Of a DNA stretch of 64,000 bases, positions 1 to 11,313 are shown piece by piece (the first letter of the stretch is position 1; each line of letters opens with the position of its first letter). The notes below the pieces were generated by a model, which saw only the letters and a list, made by a program, of their open reading frames with translations, had not been told where the DNA came from and did not search any database. A program made the position numbers and the translations under genes. The stretch lies in the NCBI RefSeq assembly GCF_000003815.2, contig NC_049986.1:21835923-21899922 (forward strand), given 5' to 3'. The DNA comes from Branchiostoma floridae. Its lineage: Eukaryota > Chordata > Leptocardii > Amphioxiformes > Branchiostomatidae.

Positions 1-738
1 TGTGCTAAAGACTAGACGCCTTTACGTGATCCGAACGGCGTTCCACATTAAACAACTAAACGGTAGATTTAGTGTACGGTCAGCGGGTCATGAGATCCTC
101 ATTGGTGACGTTGTCCGTAGTGAGTGCATAATACAAGTTGGGCAGTTTTTACTTCACTAGAAAACAAATGTTATTTATATTTGCAGGAAAATCATGCAGG
201 TTTAGTGGGGAGGAAAAAGACAACATATAACATGAAAGACGACAACACATTCGCATTTTAGTTTATTGAGGAAACTGAGTGCGGAAAGTTAACAAATCTC
301 TAACATCTTACAGCATATCATGAAGGCAAACAATACATAGCAAAAATCCATATAACTAACATGTTTCCGAAGCTAATTCGAAACGCCAAGGATCTTGTGT
401 ATTTACAGCGATTAAAGTGATGTATTAAATGTTAAAAAGAACCTGAGTACTAGTAACTAAAACTAAGAGCGATGTCGGAAAGCTATCTCCAGTGACATTT
501 TGCCGTCTTACTGTCATTAGTGTCCAAACATCCCACAACCGTTTTCCAACAACGCTTCTATTTTCAATCAAGTACGTGACGTGACAAGCTTAAGATTAAC
601 TATAATGATGTACATGTAATTCAGTTACCGTTATTTTTTTACAGTGGAGTCATGCAGTGAGTACAGTGCTGAATTAAAACGGTAAATCATAGGCAAACTT
701 TGCCTTTGTAAAGAACTGACAAACTTCTGCTGTATTGT
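1..738 (-). other. 3' UTR and downstream flank of Z1
   Basis: No coding sequence is seen here. On the minus strand this is the 3' region of Z1. A conserved AATAAA (TTTATT on plus) lies at 262-267, followed by the family-specific stretch TTATTGAGGAAACTGAG. The part below 200 matches the flanks at 23.2, 30.3, 45.2 and 48.6 kb, so it belongs to the duplicated unit. A decayed copy of a last finger is visible at about 690-738, after the Z1 stop. Confidence 0.6.
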
Positions 739-1170
739 TTACACCTGTACGGTTTCTCGCCAGTGAGTCCGCATGTGTTTCTTCAGATTTCCCTGGTCAC
801 TGAACTGCTTGCTGCACGCCTCACATGTGTACGGTTTCTCACCTGTGTGAGTCCGCATGTGCCTATTCAGACTTGACAGCGTAGTGAACTGCTTGCTGCA
901 TTGTTCACACGTGTACGGGTTCTCGCCCGTGTGGGTTCGGATGTGTATCTTCAAAGCATCCAGCTGACTGAACTGCTTGCTGCAAGCCTCGCAGTTGTAC
1001 GGTTTCTCGCCTGTGTGAGTCCGCGTGTGGGTCTTCAGATAACTTGACTGGGTGAAGCCTTTGCTGCATTCTTCACACACGTACGGTTTTACACCTGTGT
1101 GGATCCTAACGTGCCTTTTCAGATACTCCAACTTACTGAACTGCTTGCTGCACTCCTCACACCTGTACGA
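739..1170 (-). pseudogene. Z1: 5'-truncated C2H2 zinc-finger gene
   Basis: Five C2H2 fingers read in one frame. Helix residues at -1,2,3,6 are KEYR, QSYT, QDAI, TSSR and DGNK. The frame starts in the middle of finger 1 with no upstream ATG; an in-frame TAG sits at the junction. The N-terminal module, the coding-exon acceptor and the intron are missing. The finger sequence is joined straight to exon-1/TATA sequence at about 1170. The protein would end RTHWRETVQV after a 2-bp loss of AC, a change shared with Z9 and Z12, which throws the last finger out of frame. Fingers 3-5 match Z9 fingers 8-10. Probably non-functional, though the promoter remnant could still give a transcript. Confidence 0.8.
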
Positions 1171-1171
1171 C

Positions 1172-1225
1172 TATAGAGTCAGTGATGACTGGATGGAATA
1201 GAGTAGTCAATGACGGGTTTATATA
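1172..1225 (-). promoter_or_regulatory. Z1 core promoter remnant with TATA box
   Basis: TATA box at 1218-1225 (TATATAAA on minus) inside the family motif GGGTTTATATAGTGACTG, followed by a shortened exon-1-like stretch that runs into finger sequence. No octamer is seen in the 150 bp upstream. Confidence 0.6.
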
Positions 1226-2431
1226 GTGACTGAGTGGGTGAGAAAAGTCGTTTATTTCAACTTAAATTCAACCCAGTCGATAAAAAAATGTGTGTGATAA
1301 AACCACTTGTATTATTTTTTCACTCACCCTCGTGCTTGATTACAAAACAGAAGATGTTATGATGGATTTGCTTAGAGGGAAATCTTCGTTAGCATAAGAA
1401 GGATAACTTCGCAAACTACCATAGAAAACGTCATTACGTCGTGTAATAGTTTACTAATGAAATCGAGATGCGGAAAGATGACAAATCTCACGTATATTAC
1501 ACCACACGAGAAAGACACACAAAACGCCGGGACATGTTAATGCAGTACCTGCAGCATGAAGCTGCAATTGAATATTGATTTTAAACGCTGACTTATTCAT
1601 GTCTACCAACAGTAAAATATAACGTGACAAATCTGTTTTGTTAACTCCAACTTTTACTTCTTTCCTCCAACTGAACGAGATCCTCAATAACAAAAAAGCA
1701 TGCAACTTAAAGTTTGTAAAAGGTCCGACGTTTCGGACGTTATCGCCCACTGACGTTTTGTCAAGTGGGTGCAAAAACTGGTTCCGCATGTTTATTTGAT
1801 CATGAAACAAATGCGATATGTGCTGATTTTCTTACAGGAAAATCACACAGGCCCTATTGGAATAAAAGGGGTAAAAAATAACATAAAACTAGAAAGACAA
1901 CAAGACATAGCGTGTCTTAGTTTATTGAAGAAATTGAGAAAGTTATACAAATCACTAGCAGCTTACAGCATATGGAGTGCAGACAAGCTGCAAATCTCTA
2001 CCAACGTACAGCGCACGGTACAAGGGCAAACATTACTTCGCAACTTTTTGGTCCAACTACCTTGTTTGCTACAGTTAACATTAAATGCTTATCAGTCAAA
2101 TATAAAGAAACATTTAGTCCTCCAGCAACTACAGTAAAGAAAACACAACTGTAACATAACTGTAACATCAAATGAACAGCTCTAATTACCAAATAATAAT
2201 CATATACGACGAAACCAAGTTATCATTTCCTTAAAAATAGCTATCGTTATTGTTTTAGTGGGGTCATGGACATTTTATGTCAGTCCAACGTGTACTGTAC
2301 TGAATCACAATCAGTATATCTTCCGAAACATACGTAACAAAAAATTCCTGTCAAAATACCCCTGTCAAAAAGAGCTGACGTCCCTTCCCTGGCATCACCT
2401 ATGTCTCATACTGCGCCACATGTTGTAATCT
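1226..2431 (-). other. Spacer upstream of Z1 and 3' UTR of Z2
   Basis: No gene. Several overlapping short ORFs here have no finger or other recognisable motif. The Z2 poly(A) signal (AATAAA on minus) is at 1921-1926. The segment 1700-1800 contains the repeated CCGACGTTTCGGACG block found in most 3' UTRs of the array. Confidence 0.55.
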
Positions 2432-3271
2432 TCACACAGGCATTGACAGGCATTCGCCAGTGTGAGCTTGCATGTGGACACGCAAGTCACTTGACTGGCG
2501 AAAGCCTTTGTTGCATTTCTCACACCTGTACGGTCTCTCACAGGTGTGAGTCATCTTATGTGCTTTCAGATTACCCAGCTGACTGAACTGCTTGCTGCAC
2601 TCCTCACACCTGAATGGCTTTTCCCCAGTGTGAGTCCGCATGTGTGCCTTCAGATTTGTCAGCGTATTAAACTGTTTGTTGCACTCCTCACACTTGTACG
2701 GTTTCTCGCCGGAGTGGATCCGTACGTGTCTCTTCAGATGACCCAGGTCACTGAACTGTTTGCTGCACTCCTCGCATGTGTACGGTTTCTCACCGGTGTG
2801 AGTTCGTATGTGTCTCTTTACAGCCCGTAGATCACTAAACTGCTTGCTGCACTCCTCGCACCTGTACGGTCTTTCCCCAGTGTGAGTGCGCATGTGACTC
2901 TTAAGTTTTGATAGCTGAATAAACTGTTTGCGGCATTCATTACACTTGTACGGTTTCTCTCCGGTGTGAGTCCGCATGTGTATCTTCAGATGGCCCGGCC
3001 TACTAAACCGCCTGCCGCACTCCTCACATCGGTACGGTTTCTCGCCGGTGTGAGTTCTCATGTGGCCCTTTAAATGAGATTGATGACTAAACCGTTTCCC
3101 GCATTCACCACACAGGTATGGTCTCTCACCAGTGTGGGTTCGCAGGTGTTGATTGAGATTACTTTTGGATCGAAACTCCTTGTCGCAATGGCTGCACTTG
3201 TGGGTACGGGGAGAATCCTGTCCGTCGTCTCCTTTCCCTTGTGCTAGATGAGATCCGGCTCCAGTCGCCAT
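2432..3271 (-). CDS. Z2: C2H2 zinc-finger protein, 9 fingers
   Basis: A complete 279-residue protein and the best reference copy in the array. Residues 1-22 form the N-terminal module ([19 protein letters not shown]), followed by nine C2H2 fingers with TGEKP linkers to the C-terminus. Helix residues -1,2,3,6: SSNQ, HSHG, RGHI, QSKS, DRAR, DGHR, TTNA, QGNA, QSDV. Such arrays are nuclear, sequence-specific DNA-binding proteins as a family; the target is not known. No KRAB, SCAN, BTB or ZAD domain is present. I chose the ATG at 3271, just after the acceptor CTTGCAG at about 3290; the frame is open further upstream only as a TTG codon. The last finger and tail (TGECLSMPV) are intact, unlike in most neighbours. 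Poly(A) signal at 1921-1926. Fingers 2-7 are closely related to those of Z12. Confidence 0.92.
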   Translation of the reverse strand: MATGAGSHLAQGKGDDGQDSPRTHKCSHCDKEFRSKSNLNQHLRTHTGERPYLCGECGKRFSHQSHLKGHMRTHTGEKPYRCEECGRRFSRPGHLKIHMRTHTGEKPYKCNECRKQFIQLSKLKSHMRTHTGERPYRCEECSKQFSDLRAVKRHIRTHTGEKPYTCEECSKQFSDLGHLKRHVRIHSGEKPYKCEECNKQFNTLTNLKAHMRTHTGEKPFRCEECSKQFSQLGNLKAHKMTHTCERPYRCEKCNKGFRQSSDLRVHMQAHTGECLSMPV

Positions 3272-3897
3272 GTTGGTCAAGCTACAGATCCTGCAAGAAT
3301 AAAGAGAAAAAAGAGAATAATATAATTTATTGAGTTTCTTTGAAAATTCTAGCTATCTATCTACTGAAAAGATATACCTGAACATGTCATCACATATAAA
3401 CTTATAATGGTATACTATATGTGTTTATTATGTTAACTAATTATGTTGAAAAAACATAGTAGACATTTACTAGTTCTGTGGGTTTGCGTTGCGGTTTGAT
3501 TACAGAATAAAGGGCGTACTAATTGGACACTCTGATTTGCATAGACAGGTCATGAAGGGATAGATTTGAAACTTTTAGGGTACAAAGTAAATCTGCTATT
3601 GCGAGCTAATGCTTCCTGTGGACATTTACTAATTTGTTGATAGTTTAAACGATAACATAAGCATAAACGAAAATCCAAAAATCTCAGCATGACTCCTTAC
3701 TTGTATGTGGGAAGATCTGCTTGGCCATAACTGTCACCTGGCTATTTTGGAACCATTGTCAACTTCGCCATTCCAAAACCTACATGATCCTCACCTAGTA
3801 GTAAATGGACTCGATGTTCTCTGACAGGGTTACAGATGACACATAGTCTAGTCATAGATAAACATAGGAAACCAAAACTATACTAGTCAGTACTTAC
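3272..3897 (-). other. Z2 intron 1
   Basis: Intron between non-coding exon 1 (donor GTAAGTA, boundary at 3897/3898) and the coding exon (acceptor at about 3291). AT-rich, no ORF. The same intron organisation is seen in Z3, Z6, Z9, Z12 and Z13. Confidence 0.7.
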
Positions 3898-4118
3898 AGT
3901 GGTACGCCAGATGTTCCAAGCTACTGCGCGGTGTTTTCTTGTCGACACAGATCCTCACGGCTGCAGAGTTGGTAGTGGCAGAGTGGTCAGTGACACATTT
4001 ATATAGTGACTGGATGGGGGAACTTTGAACTTTCAATTCAAATCAAATCGGGAATCAAACCGGTTTGGCAGGCTGTACTTGACAGCGAAACAAGTGGAAG
4101 TACCGTGATGATGTGCAT
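3898..4118 (-). promoter_or_regulatory. Z2 exon 1 and core promoter
   Basis: Non-coding exon 1 ends at 3898 with donor GTAAGTA. TATA box at 3998-4005, so transcription should start near 3970. A degenerate octamer (ATGTGCAT, one mismatch) lies at 4111-4118. Exon 1 contains the family motifs ACACAGATCCTC and GGCTGCAGAG as read on plus. Confidence 0.75.
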
Positions 4119-5543
4119 AAAGGGGAAAACCAGACAACATGAGACATGTGTCTTACCAGAGTTTAGGGATAGTTTCTGAGTCAATAAAACGTTGAATTGA
4201 CCTCAAAATAGACTTAGATGGAGAGCATTGATCTCCGTGTCGCTGTTGAAAATGGCGGATAAGCTGATTCAAGGGTCAGTATTTCCGGTGTGGAGAGGTC
4301 AAAGTGTATATACCTGATTACCCTTGCGAAACAACAGTTGGCCTCCTGGAGCATAGCTGCATTACAATGGATACCGTCAACTTCGTCTAGTGTAAGTTTT
4401 GGTCGGCCCTGGTATGTTATTTGCCCATTTGACCAAAGTCGATTACTTTATGGTAGGTTTTAGACAACATTGTTTTGGAAACGGAGGACGACTTTGCTAA
4501 CAGCAATGATAAAGGCTGACAGCTATACCATGTTTTAGTTAATTGACGAAACTGGATTAGTAAATTCTACATATCTCTAGCAGCATAAAGCTACAGCTAA
4601 TTCTAAACGCTATGAAAACGCAGTGAAATGTAAAGTAACAACTCCAGTATAGAAACCACAAAACGTGGCGTGACAGACAGGCTAGACGTCTTTACATCAA
4701 AAGAACGGCGTATTTCCATGTAACTTACTATCACTATTTTCCCGACCTTTCACATTCGGTACCTGCTTTAATTTGTCAACCCCTACTTTTACTTCTTTCC
4801 GTCGCTGAAGGTTAGACATCCAGGTAATGAGATCATCAATAAAACAGCATCTGCTCATGCAACTGGACACCTTTGTAAACGGTCCGACGTTTTAGACAAC
4901 GCCCACTGACTTTCGAGGATAAAACCACACGTGATGTGATTTATTTTAAACACATGTGATACTACTACTAGTATGTGCTGATTTTCCTAGAGAAAAATCA
5001 TACAAGTTTTTGTAGGGAAACGGAGACAACAAATAACATATACTTAGAAAGACAACAAAACATAACATGTCTTTAGTTTATTGAAGAAACTGAGATGCCA
5101 AAAGTATACTAAATCTCTGGCAGCTTACAACAGTTGATGAAGGCAACCAATAGCTTGCAACATCTACAACTTTCCATAGCTTATTCAAAACGCTCGAAGG
5201 CTCTACAGTTGATCTATGTATTTACAGCGACGCCATTACATCAAATGGACGATATCTACCATTTCTCTATCACTAGTGTGCAAACATTTAACAGCCGAAT
5301 CGTTTAACACAACACTCCACTACGGGACAAGCGATGTTAACGTTTCCTTTGTAATCCAGTTGTCGTTATTCTTGATTTTACAGTGGAGCCATAGGAACAT
5401 GCAAGTACATGTAACACAAATACTTGTAGTATACTGTCAAAAAATATGTACAACAGTTACATCGTAAAACAACAACATAGGTACACATAATGTCTGTAAC
5501 GTACCCATAATGCTCAACGACATTTAAACACACGGATGTACGT
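4119..5543 (-). other. Z2 upstream block and Z3 3' UTR
   Basis: 4119-4330 is the conserved upstream block: YY1-like GAAAATGGCGG at 4248-4258, ETS-like TTCCGG at 4283-4288, AGGTCAAAG at 4296-4304. 4480-4900 holds 3'-UTR-like sequence with no attached fingers, a relic of an earlier copy. The Z3 poly(A) signal is at 5077-5082. The phrase GAAGGTTAGACATCCAGG near 4806 also occurs at the left end of the Penelope-like element at 19.9 kb. Confidence 0.5.
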
Positions 5544-5859
5544 TTAGCGTTTAACCATACGACGATTATCTGGGTCTAAGCGATTTCTCCAAGCTGAAGA
5601 AATGCGACTCGGCTTTTGTCGCCATTCTATAACTTTCCACGTGTATGTTGGGCCATCGGGCATTGATAGGTTTCCACGTTCCACCAATTTGAGTTCGCAA
5701 AAATGCCTGCTCAGTGTGAATCCGCTTGTGACTCTCCAGATAGGCACCAGAGATAATCTTTTTGTAGCTTTTACACGTGCACGCGTACGGTTTCTCACCT
5801 GTGTGCAAACTCATGCGCGTTTTAGACTTCACAGCCCAGAAAACTACCTGCCGTACTCA
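5544..5859 (-). pseudogene. Decayed last finger and tail of Z3
   Basis: Past the Z3 stop, sequence matching the Z4 C-terminus (tail with YTWKV and a finger with HTGEKPYAC) continues in two other frames at 5544-5832. At least two frameshifts separate it from the Z3 reading frame. Confidence 0.7.
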
Positions 5860-6609
5860 TCACACCTGTACTGTTTCCTCAGTGTGAGTCCGCATGTGTC
5901 TTTTGAGATTTGACAGCACAGCGAACTGCTTGCTGCACTCCTCACACTTGTACGGTTTTTCACCAGTGTGAGTCCGTATGTGTTTCTTTAGACTAGACAG
6001 AGCGCTAAACCGCATTCTGCACTTCTCGCAACTATACGGTTTCTCACCTGTGTGAGTACGAATGTGCCTCTTTAGATTTGACAATATAGTAAACTGTTTG
6101 CTGCACTCCTCGCACCTGTACGGTTTCTCACCAGTGTGAGTTCGCATATGACTCTTTAGACTTGACAATGCAGCGAACTGCTTGCCGCACTCCTCACATC
6201 TGTACGGGGTTTCCCTTGTGTGAGTCCGTATGTGTCTCTTCAGATCACTTGACTGACTGAAGCCTATGTTGCACTCCTCGCACTTGTACGGTTTTTCACC
6301 CGTGTGAGTCCGAATGTGTCTTTTTAGATAACTCAGGTAACTGAACTGCAGACTGCACTCCTGACATCGGTACGGTTTCTCACCGTTGTGAGTCCTAATG
6401 TGGCCATTCAGATTAGATTGCCGACTAAACCGCTTCCCGCATTCGCCACACTGGTATGGTCTCTCACCCGTGTGAGTTCGTAGGTGTAGGTTGAGTTTAC
6501 TTTTGAAGGGAAACTCCTTGTCGCAGTGGCTGCACTTGTGGGTGCGGGGAGAATCCTGTCCATCATCTCCCTCCCCTTGTTTCAGATGAGATCCGACTGT
6601 AGTTGCCAT
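5860..6609 (-). CDS. Z3: C2H2 zinc-finger protein, 8 fingers, C-terminus truncated
   Basis: 249 residues: the [16 protein letters not shown] module, then eight fingers. Helix residues: FSKL, RSNG, YSYR, QSDR, ASSS, ISNR, ASSK, VSNR. Start ATG at 6609; the frame extends 17 codons further only because it runs through the acceptor (TTCTTGCAG at about 6629) into the intron. The reading frame ends THTEETVQV after a small deletion in the last linker, so the terminal finger and the tail still visible at 5544-5832 are lost. Finger 7 (CEKCRMRF) is unusually basic. Probably still functional as an 8-finger protein. Poly(A) signal at 5077-5082. Confidence 0.88.
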   Translation of the reverse strand: MATTVGSHLKQGEGDDGQDSPRTHKCSHCDKEFPFKSKLNLHLRTHTGERPYQCGECGKRFSRQSNLNGHIRTHNGEKPYRCQECSLQFSYLSYLKRHIRTHTGEKPYKCEECNIGFSQSSDLKRHIRTHTRETPYRCEECGKQFAALSSLKSHMRTHTGEKPYRCEECSKQFTILSNLKRHIRTHTGEKPYSCEKCRMRFSALSSLKKHIRTHTGEKPYKCEECSKQFAVLSNLKRHMRTHTEETVQV

Positions 6610-7401
6610 TTTGGTCAAACTCAAGATCCTGCAAGAATAAAGAGAAAAGGTAATAAACACGATGGAATAAACACGAGGAAACTAGTCTACTAAACATATA
6701 CATAAACACGTCATTACACATGAACTTTTAATGATATATTATTTGACTCCTGATTTTAGAATATAAACAAGCAAGCATGCTTACAGACTAACTAGTCGGA
6801 AGCGTCTGCGTTGCAGTAAAACAGATTTAGATTATAGAAGGCTGTGTTTGATTAGAGAACAAACAGGAGTGCGGATTAAACATCCTGATTTGCATAGGGA
6901 GAGATCAGACAAAATCTCCGAGGGAGTCATGACAATGTAACTTTCAAGTCGAAATGCAAACGTAAATAAATGCTTTTTGGGAAAATTTCAGACAAAAACT
7001 GAACAACTACGGGATAGTACGAGAAAGAAGTGGTTCTTTCAAACAACTTGGCAAACAAAGACCACAAGAGGTAAGAAGATGGATAATTCAAGGGAGTTTC
7101 AATCAGACTTGATGTAATACTGCACTGCAAGTCAGCCCGGACACTGTAAACATAAATAAAGTTTTTTTTAGAGTAGAGTAGAGTAGAGTAGAGTAGAGTT
7201 CTTCAGGCTCAGGTAGGAACTGCAGTTCCAGTTTAGGCCGCTCTTTCCTTTCTAAGTCACTGACATCCCAGGTAAGAGGTAAATCCCAGGTAAATCCTTT
7301 TGCCGTAAGAGGTGCATAAACAAATGGAAGACAGCCCGGAGATTAGTGTTTGTCTCCGTCATAGGATTACACAGGAAACCAAAACCATGGTCGGTACTTA
7401 C
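6610..7401 (-). other. Z3 intron 1
   Basis: Intron between the coding-exon acceptor (about 6629) and the exon 1 donor (7401/7402). At 7165-7300 there is a run of GAGTA repeats (7171-7199) followed by about 100 bp of unrelated sequence, probably the 3' end of a small truncated retroposon. No gene. Confidence 0.6.
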
Positions 7402-7594
7402 CGAAATACGCTGATGCTCCACAGTCGACACAGATCCTCGCGGCTTCAGAGTCGGTACTGGCAGATCGAGTGGTCAGTGACACATTTATATAGTGACTGG
7501 ATGGCGGGTAAAACCGGTTCGGCAGGTTGTACTACACAACGAAACAAGTTGAGAAGAGAAGTACCCTAATTATATTACATGTGATGATTTGCAT
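7402..7594 (-). promoter_or_regulatory. Z3 exon 1 and octamer/TATA promoter
   Basis: Donor GTAAGTAC at the 7401/7402 boundary, TATA box 7485-7492, perfect octamer ATTTGCAT at 7587-7594 (ATGCAAAT on minus), about 95 bp upstream of TATA. Confidence 0.8.
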
Positions 7595-8466
7595 AAGGGG
7601 AACCAGACAACATAAGCAAAAGGTATTACCAGTGTTTGGGAATAGTTGTTGAGCCAATAAAGCGGTGAATCATATTCAAAACCGTCTCAGATGAAGAGGA
7701 ATGATCAAGTCAGCCGCCGTTGAATCCAAGTCAAGGGTCAGTATTTCCGGTGGTGAGAGGTCAAAGTTAACATACCTGATTACCCTCGCGACACAAAAGT
7801 TAACCAACTATAGCATAGCTACATTACCGACGTTTCAGACAACGTCCACTGACTTTCGTCGATGACCTTTTTCTCAAGTGGGTACATAAGACAATTTCGA
7901 TAGGTTTTGTTATTAAAACAAATATGATATGTGCTGATTTTTATAGAGAAAATCATACAGGTTCTGTAGGAAAACAAATAAAACAACTAACAAGAAAGAC
8001 AGCAAAATATTCTTATGTCTTAGTTTATTGAAGAAACTGAGATGCCGAAAGTATACAAATCTCCAGCAGCTAACAACAAATTATGAAGGCAAACATATAT
8101 AGCTTGCACCATCTACAACTAAGATGTTTCTATAGCTAATTCTAAACGCTTACTAAAATTATACAGTAGATCTATGACTATACATTTACAGCTAGCGATT
8201 AGTGACATTTAAGTGCCATGGTAAAAAGCTATAGACCTTTACATCAAGCGGACGTCTTACCGTTTCTCTGTTCAAACATTCAACCGTCGTCTTTCACACA
8301 ACACTTCTAGTTCTCATCCACTACGGGATATGCGACGACAATGTACAATATTCTGTAATCCGGTTCCCGTTATTGTCACTTTTACAGTGGAATCATACGT
8401 AAACATTATGTCTGTAACGTACCCACGATACTCTGTAGGTTGTAGGTTTAACCATATGACGATTAT
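7595..8466 (-). other. Z3 upstream block and Z4 3' UTR
   Basis: Contains an AGGTCAAAG motif near 7757, the GACGTTTCAGAC block near 7832, and the Z4 poly(A) signal at 8024-8029. No ORF with recognisable content. Confidence 0.5.
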
Positions 8467-9210
8467 CTAGATCTTAACTACCAAGCCGACGGAATGTGGC
8501 ATTTGTTGGCATTCTATGACTTTCCACGTGTATATTGGACCATCAGACATCAATAGGTTTCCACCAGTGTGAGTCCGCATGTGTACCTTCAGAAGAGATG
8601 ACTGACGAAAGCTTTTGTTGCATTTTTCACATCTGTACGGTCTCTCACCAGTGTGCGTTAACATGTGACTTTTCAGATTGCTCAGCACACTAAACTGCTT
8701 CCCGCACTCGTCGCAACTGTACGGTTTCTCACCGGTGTGAATTCTCTTGTGCTTTTTCAGGGAACTTAGCTCACTGAACCGCTTACAGCACGTCTCGCAC
8801 ATGTAAGGTTTTTCTCCGGTGTGAGTCCGCAGGTGAGCCTTCAAAGCACACGACTGACTGAAGCCTCTGTTGCAGTGTTCGCACTTGTACGGTTTTTCAC
8901 CAGTGTGAGTCCGCATGTGCAACCTTAGATGGCCCAGTCGACGGAACTGTTTACTGCATTCACCACAACTGTATGGTTTCTTCTCTTTGTGAGTTTCTAC
9001 GTGTTTCTTCAGATTTGCTAGTTGATTAAACTGTTTCCCACATTCACCGCACTGGTATGGGCACTCACCAGTGTGAGTTCGCAGGTGTCGATCGAGTTTA
9101 CTTTTGAAGGGAAACTCCTTGCCGCAATAGCTGCACTTGTGGGTACGGGAAGAATCCTGTCCATCCTCTCCCTCCCCTTGTTTCAGATGAGATCCGACTT
9201 GAGTCTCCAT
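8467..9210 (-). CDS. Z4: C2H2 zinc-finger protein, 7 fingers, promoter missing
   Basis: 247 residues: [16 protein letters not shown] module, seven fingers (helix residues FSKR, QANK, RGHL, QCAA, ESSK, VSNS, QSLV), then a tail of about 30 residues containing YTWKVIE. The linker after finger 2 is irregular (HKEKKPY instead of HTGEKPY). ATG at 9210. The usual acceptor CAG is changed to CAT here; an AG three bases upstream (TATAG) could replace it. The flank passes from intron sequence directly to the upstream conserved block (9330-9530), with no exon 1, TATA or octamer. The gene may be silent or use another promoter. An RTE-like LINE lies immediately upstream. Confidence 0.88.
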   Translation of the reverse strand: METQVGSHLKQGEGEDGQDSSRTHKCSYCGKEFPFKSKLDRHLRTHTGECPYQCGECGKQFNQLANLKKHVETHKEKKPYSCGECSKQFRRLGHLRLHMRTHTGEKPYKCEHCNRGFSQSCALKAHLRTHTGEKPYMCETCCKRFSELSSLKKHKRIHTGEKPYSCDECGKQFSVLSNLKSHMLTHTGERPYRCEKCNKSFRQSSLLKVHMRTHTGGNLLMSDGPIYTWKVIECQQMPHSVGLVVKI

Positions 9211-9533
9211 GTTTTTCAAACTTCAGATCATGCTATAATAAGGAGAAATAAAATTAACACAATGTAACAAGATAGGAGTTTGAAATCTTGTCTATTGAAA
9301 AGCATATGTGAACTTAGAAATTAGACAACATTAGACTTCCCAGACAATATGAGACACAAAGTCTTAAGCTTACCAAGGTGGGCTATGGATGTTGGATCAA
9401 TGAAGCGTTGAATCGGCCTCAAAGTCGTCTTAGATGAAGGGAAATTACTAATCGCTGTTGAAAATAGCAGGCAAGATGAGACAAGGGTCATCGCTTCCGT
9501 TGGTGAAAGGTCAAAGTTTACACACCTGATTAC
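9211..9533 (-). other. Z4 upstream remnant without exon 1
   Basis: Intron-like sequence (9211-9310) is followed directly by sequence that in other units lies upstream of the octamer. AGGTCAAAG is near 9508. The segment ends with ACCTGATTAC (9524-9533), the target-site duplication of the LINE. Confidence 0.6.
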
Positions 9534-11313
9534 TTACTTACTTGATACTTGGTTAGGTCTCCTCAGCTTGGTGAGTGGCCTGCACCAAGGCGTTGACGTC
9601 TCTTTCGCACCATTCTGCGCCACTCCGGGCGGTCCTGGGCCATTGCTTCAACCTCGCGCACCCTCAGTCTGTTATTCCCTGTGATCAACTTTAAGTCTTC
9701 CATCACGCTGTTCAACCACGTCTGTCTGGGCCTTCCCCTTGACCTTTTGCCGTGATTCGGTGTCCACTCCAACAGCAGTCTTGGGAGCCTCTCCCTGGTC
9801 ATTCTAAGGATGTGCCCCAACCATCTAAGCTTGCTGGCAGCCACAATCGCTTCAACACTTGTAGTCTCTGCTTGTTGCAGTATGTGTAAGTTGGCAACAC
9901 GGTGGTATCATCTGATGCGAAGAATTCTCCTAAGGCACCTCTGGTGGAATACTTCCAGCCTTCTGCTCTGTGTCTTGGTGGTTACCCAGACTTCACTCCC
10001 ATATGTAAGGATTGTGATGACTGCTGCTTCGTAGATACGGATCTTAGTTGACAGAAGAATGTTACTGTTATTCCAAATCTTGCCAAGTTGAGCAAAGGCG
10101 CCAGCAGCTTTTTGGATACGCTTTGAGATTTCAGTGTCTAATGTTCCATCACTAGTGAATGTGGTCCCCAGGTAAGTAAAAGTGCTGACTTGTTCAACAG
10201 GATATCCTTCCACGTTAATATTAAGAGTTCCTCCCTCAGTGTATGGTCTCTGTGTGGTGTTTTTGCCAATTACCATGACCTGAGTCTTCTTGGCATTTGC
10301 CTTGAGTCCGGCTAGAGAGCTGTTCGTACATAACAGGTCAGTAGTTTCCTGCAGGCCGGGTTTTGTGTTGTCCAGTAAGGCCATATCATCAGCATAGTCA
10401 GTATCCATGACCGATACCAATGGCTGTTGAGGAGTTTCCTGCATCAACACTGCACCTGCGCTGAGTCGTTTGTTTTGTTCCGTGAGGTAGGCTGCCAAGT
10501 TGATGCACACATTAAAAACTGGTGGACCCTGTATGTCGCCCTGGCCCGTTCCGGATTCAACATCGAACCAATTGGACTGTTCCCCATTGACTCTTACTGC
10601 GCTCACTGTCTTGTTGAAGAAAGCCTGTAAGACTCGAATGTACTTAGCAGGAAGGCCATAGAAAGAAAAGGCTTTCCAGATGAATTCTCGTTTGATACTG
10701 TCAAAAGCAGCCTTGAAGTCAATAAAGTTTATGTACAGTGGGATGTTATATTCAATACTTCTGTGGATGATTGTTTGAAGAGAATAAATCTGGTCAATGC
10801 ATGATCTGTTCTTCCGAAAGCCACACTGATTTTCCCTCAGCAGATTTTCCAGTCCCTTGTTGATGCGCCTCAGGATAACAATTTGGAAGAGCTTCGATGC
10901 TGTTGACCTGAGTGTTATCCCTCTGTTGTTCCCGCAGATTGTAGTGTCACCCTTCTTTGGCAGCACAACGATTATACCCTTAGCCCAGTCCTCAGGGATA
11001 ACCTCACCATACCAAACCTTGGCAAAAAGAGCTTCCAACGCCTTCGTTAATCCCATCGCACCGTACTTAAGTTGCTCGTTGGCTATTTCATCCACTCCCG
11101 GAGATTTGTGGTTTTTCAGTTTTTTAAGGGCATCCTGGATTTCTTCACCTGTTGGCGGACCATCATCATCTCCAAGGTAGGTAAAACTGGGGACCCCTGG
11201 TATGCTATCTAGCTCAGTTAAATCAGTATCTTCCTGTTGCGGGTTCAATAACTCTGAGAAGTGTTCGGCCCACCGTTTCCGTTGAGCGTCGGGATCAGAA
11301 ATCAACTTTCCAG
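9534..11313 (-). mobile_element. 5'-truncated non-LTR retrotransposon (RTE-like)
   Basis: Flanked by a 10-bp duplication ACCTGATTAC (9524-9533 and 11314-11323). On minus, reverse transcriptase sequence runs from about 11310 to 9908: the NNRGITL motif, FIDFKAAFDS (first catalytic Asp) and DTDYADDMALL (YADD box). A frameshift separates it from the C-terminal part (9563-9844; motifs LGHILRM and GRPRQTWLNSV). The apparent first 50 codons above 11313 are host sequence. The endonuclease domain is missing. The 3' tail is (AAGT)n, as in RTE-type elements. Clade assignment is tentative. A dead copy. Confidence 0.85.

Noticed and set aside
2432-3200. Regular 84-bp repeats considered as a CRISPR-like or satellite array
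   Set aside because: They encode consecutive C2H2 fingers.
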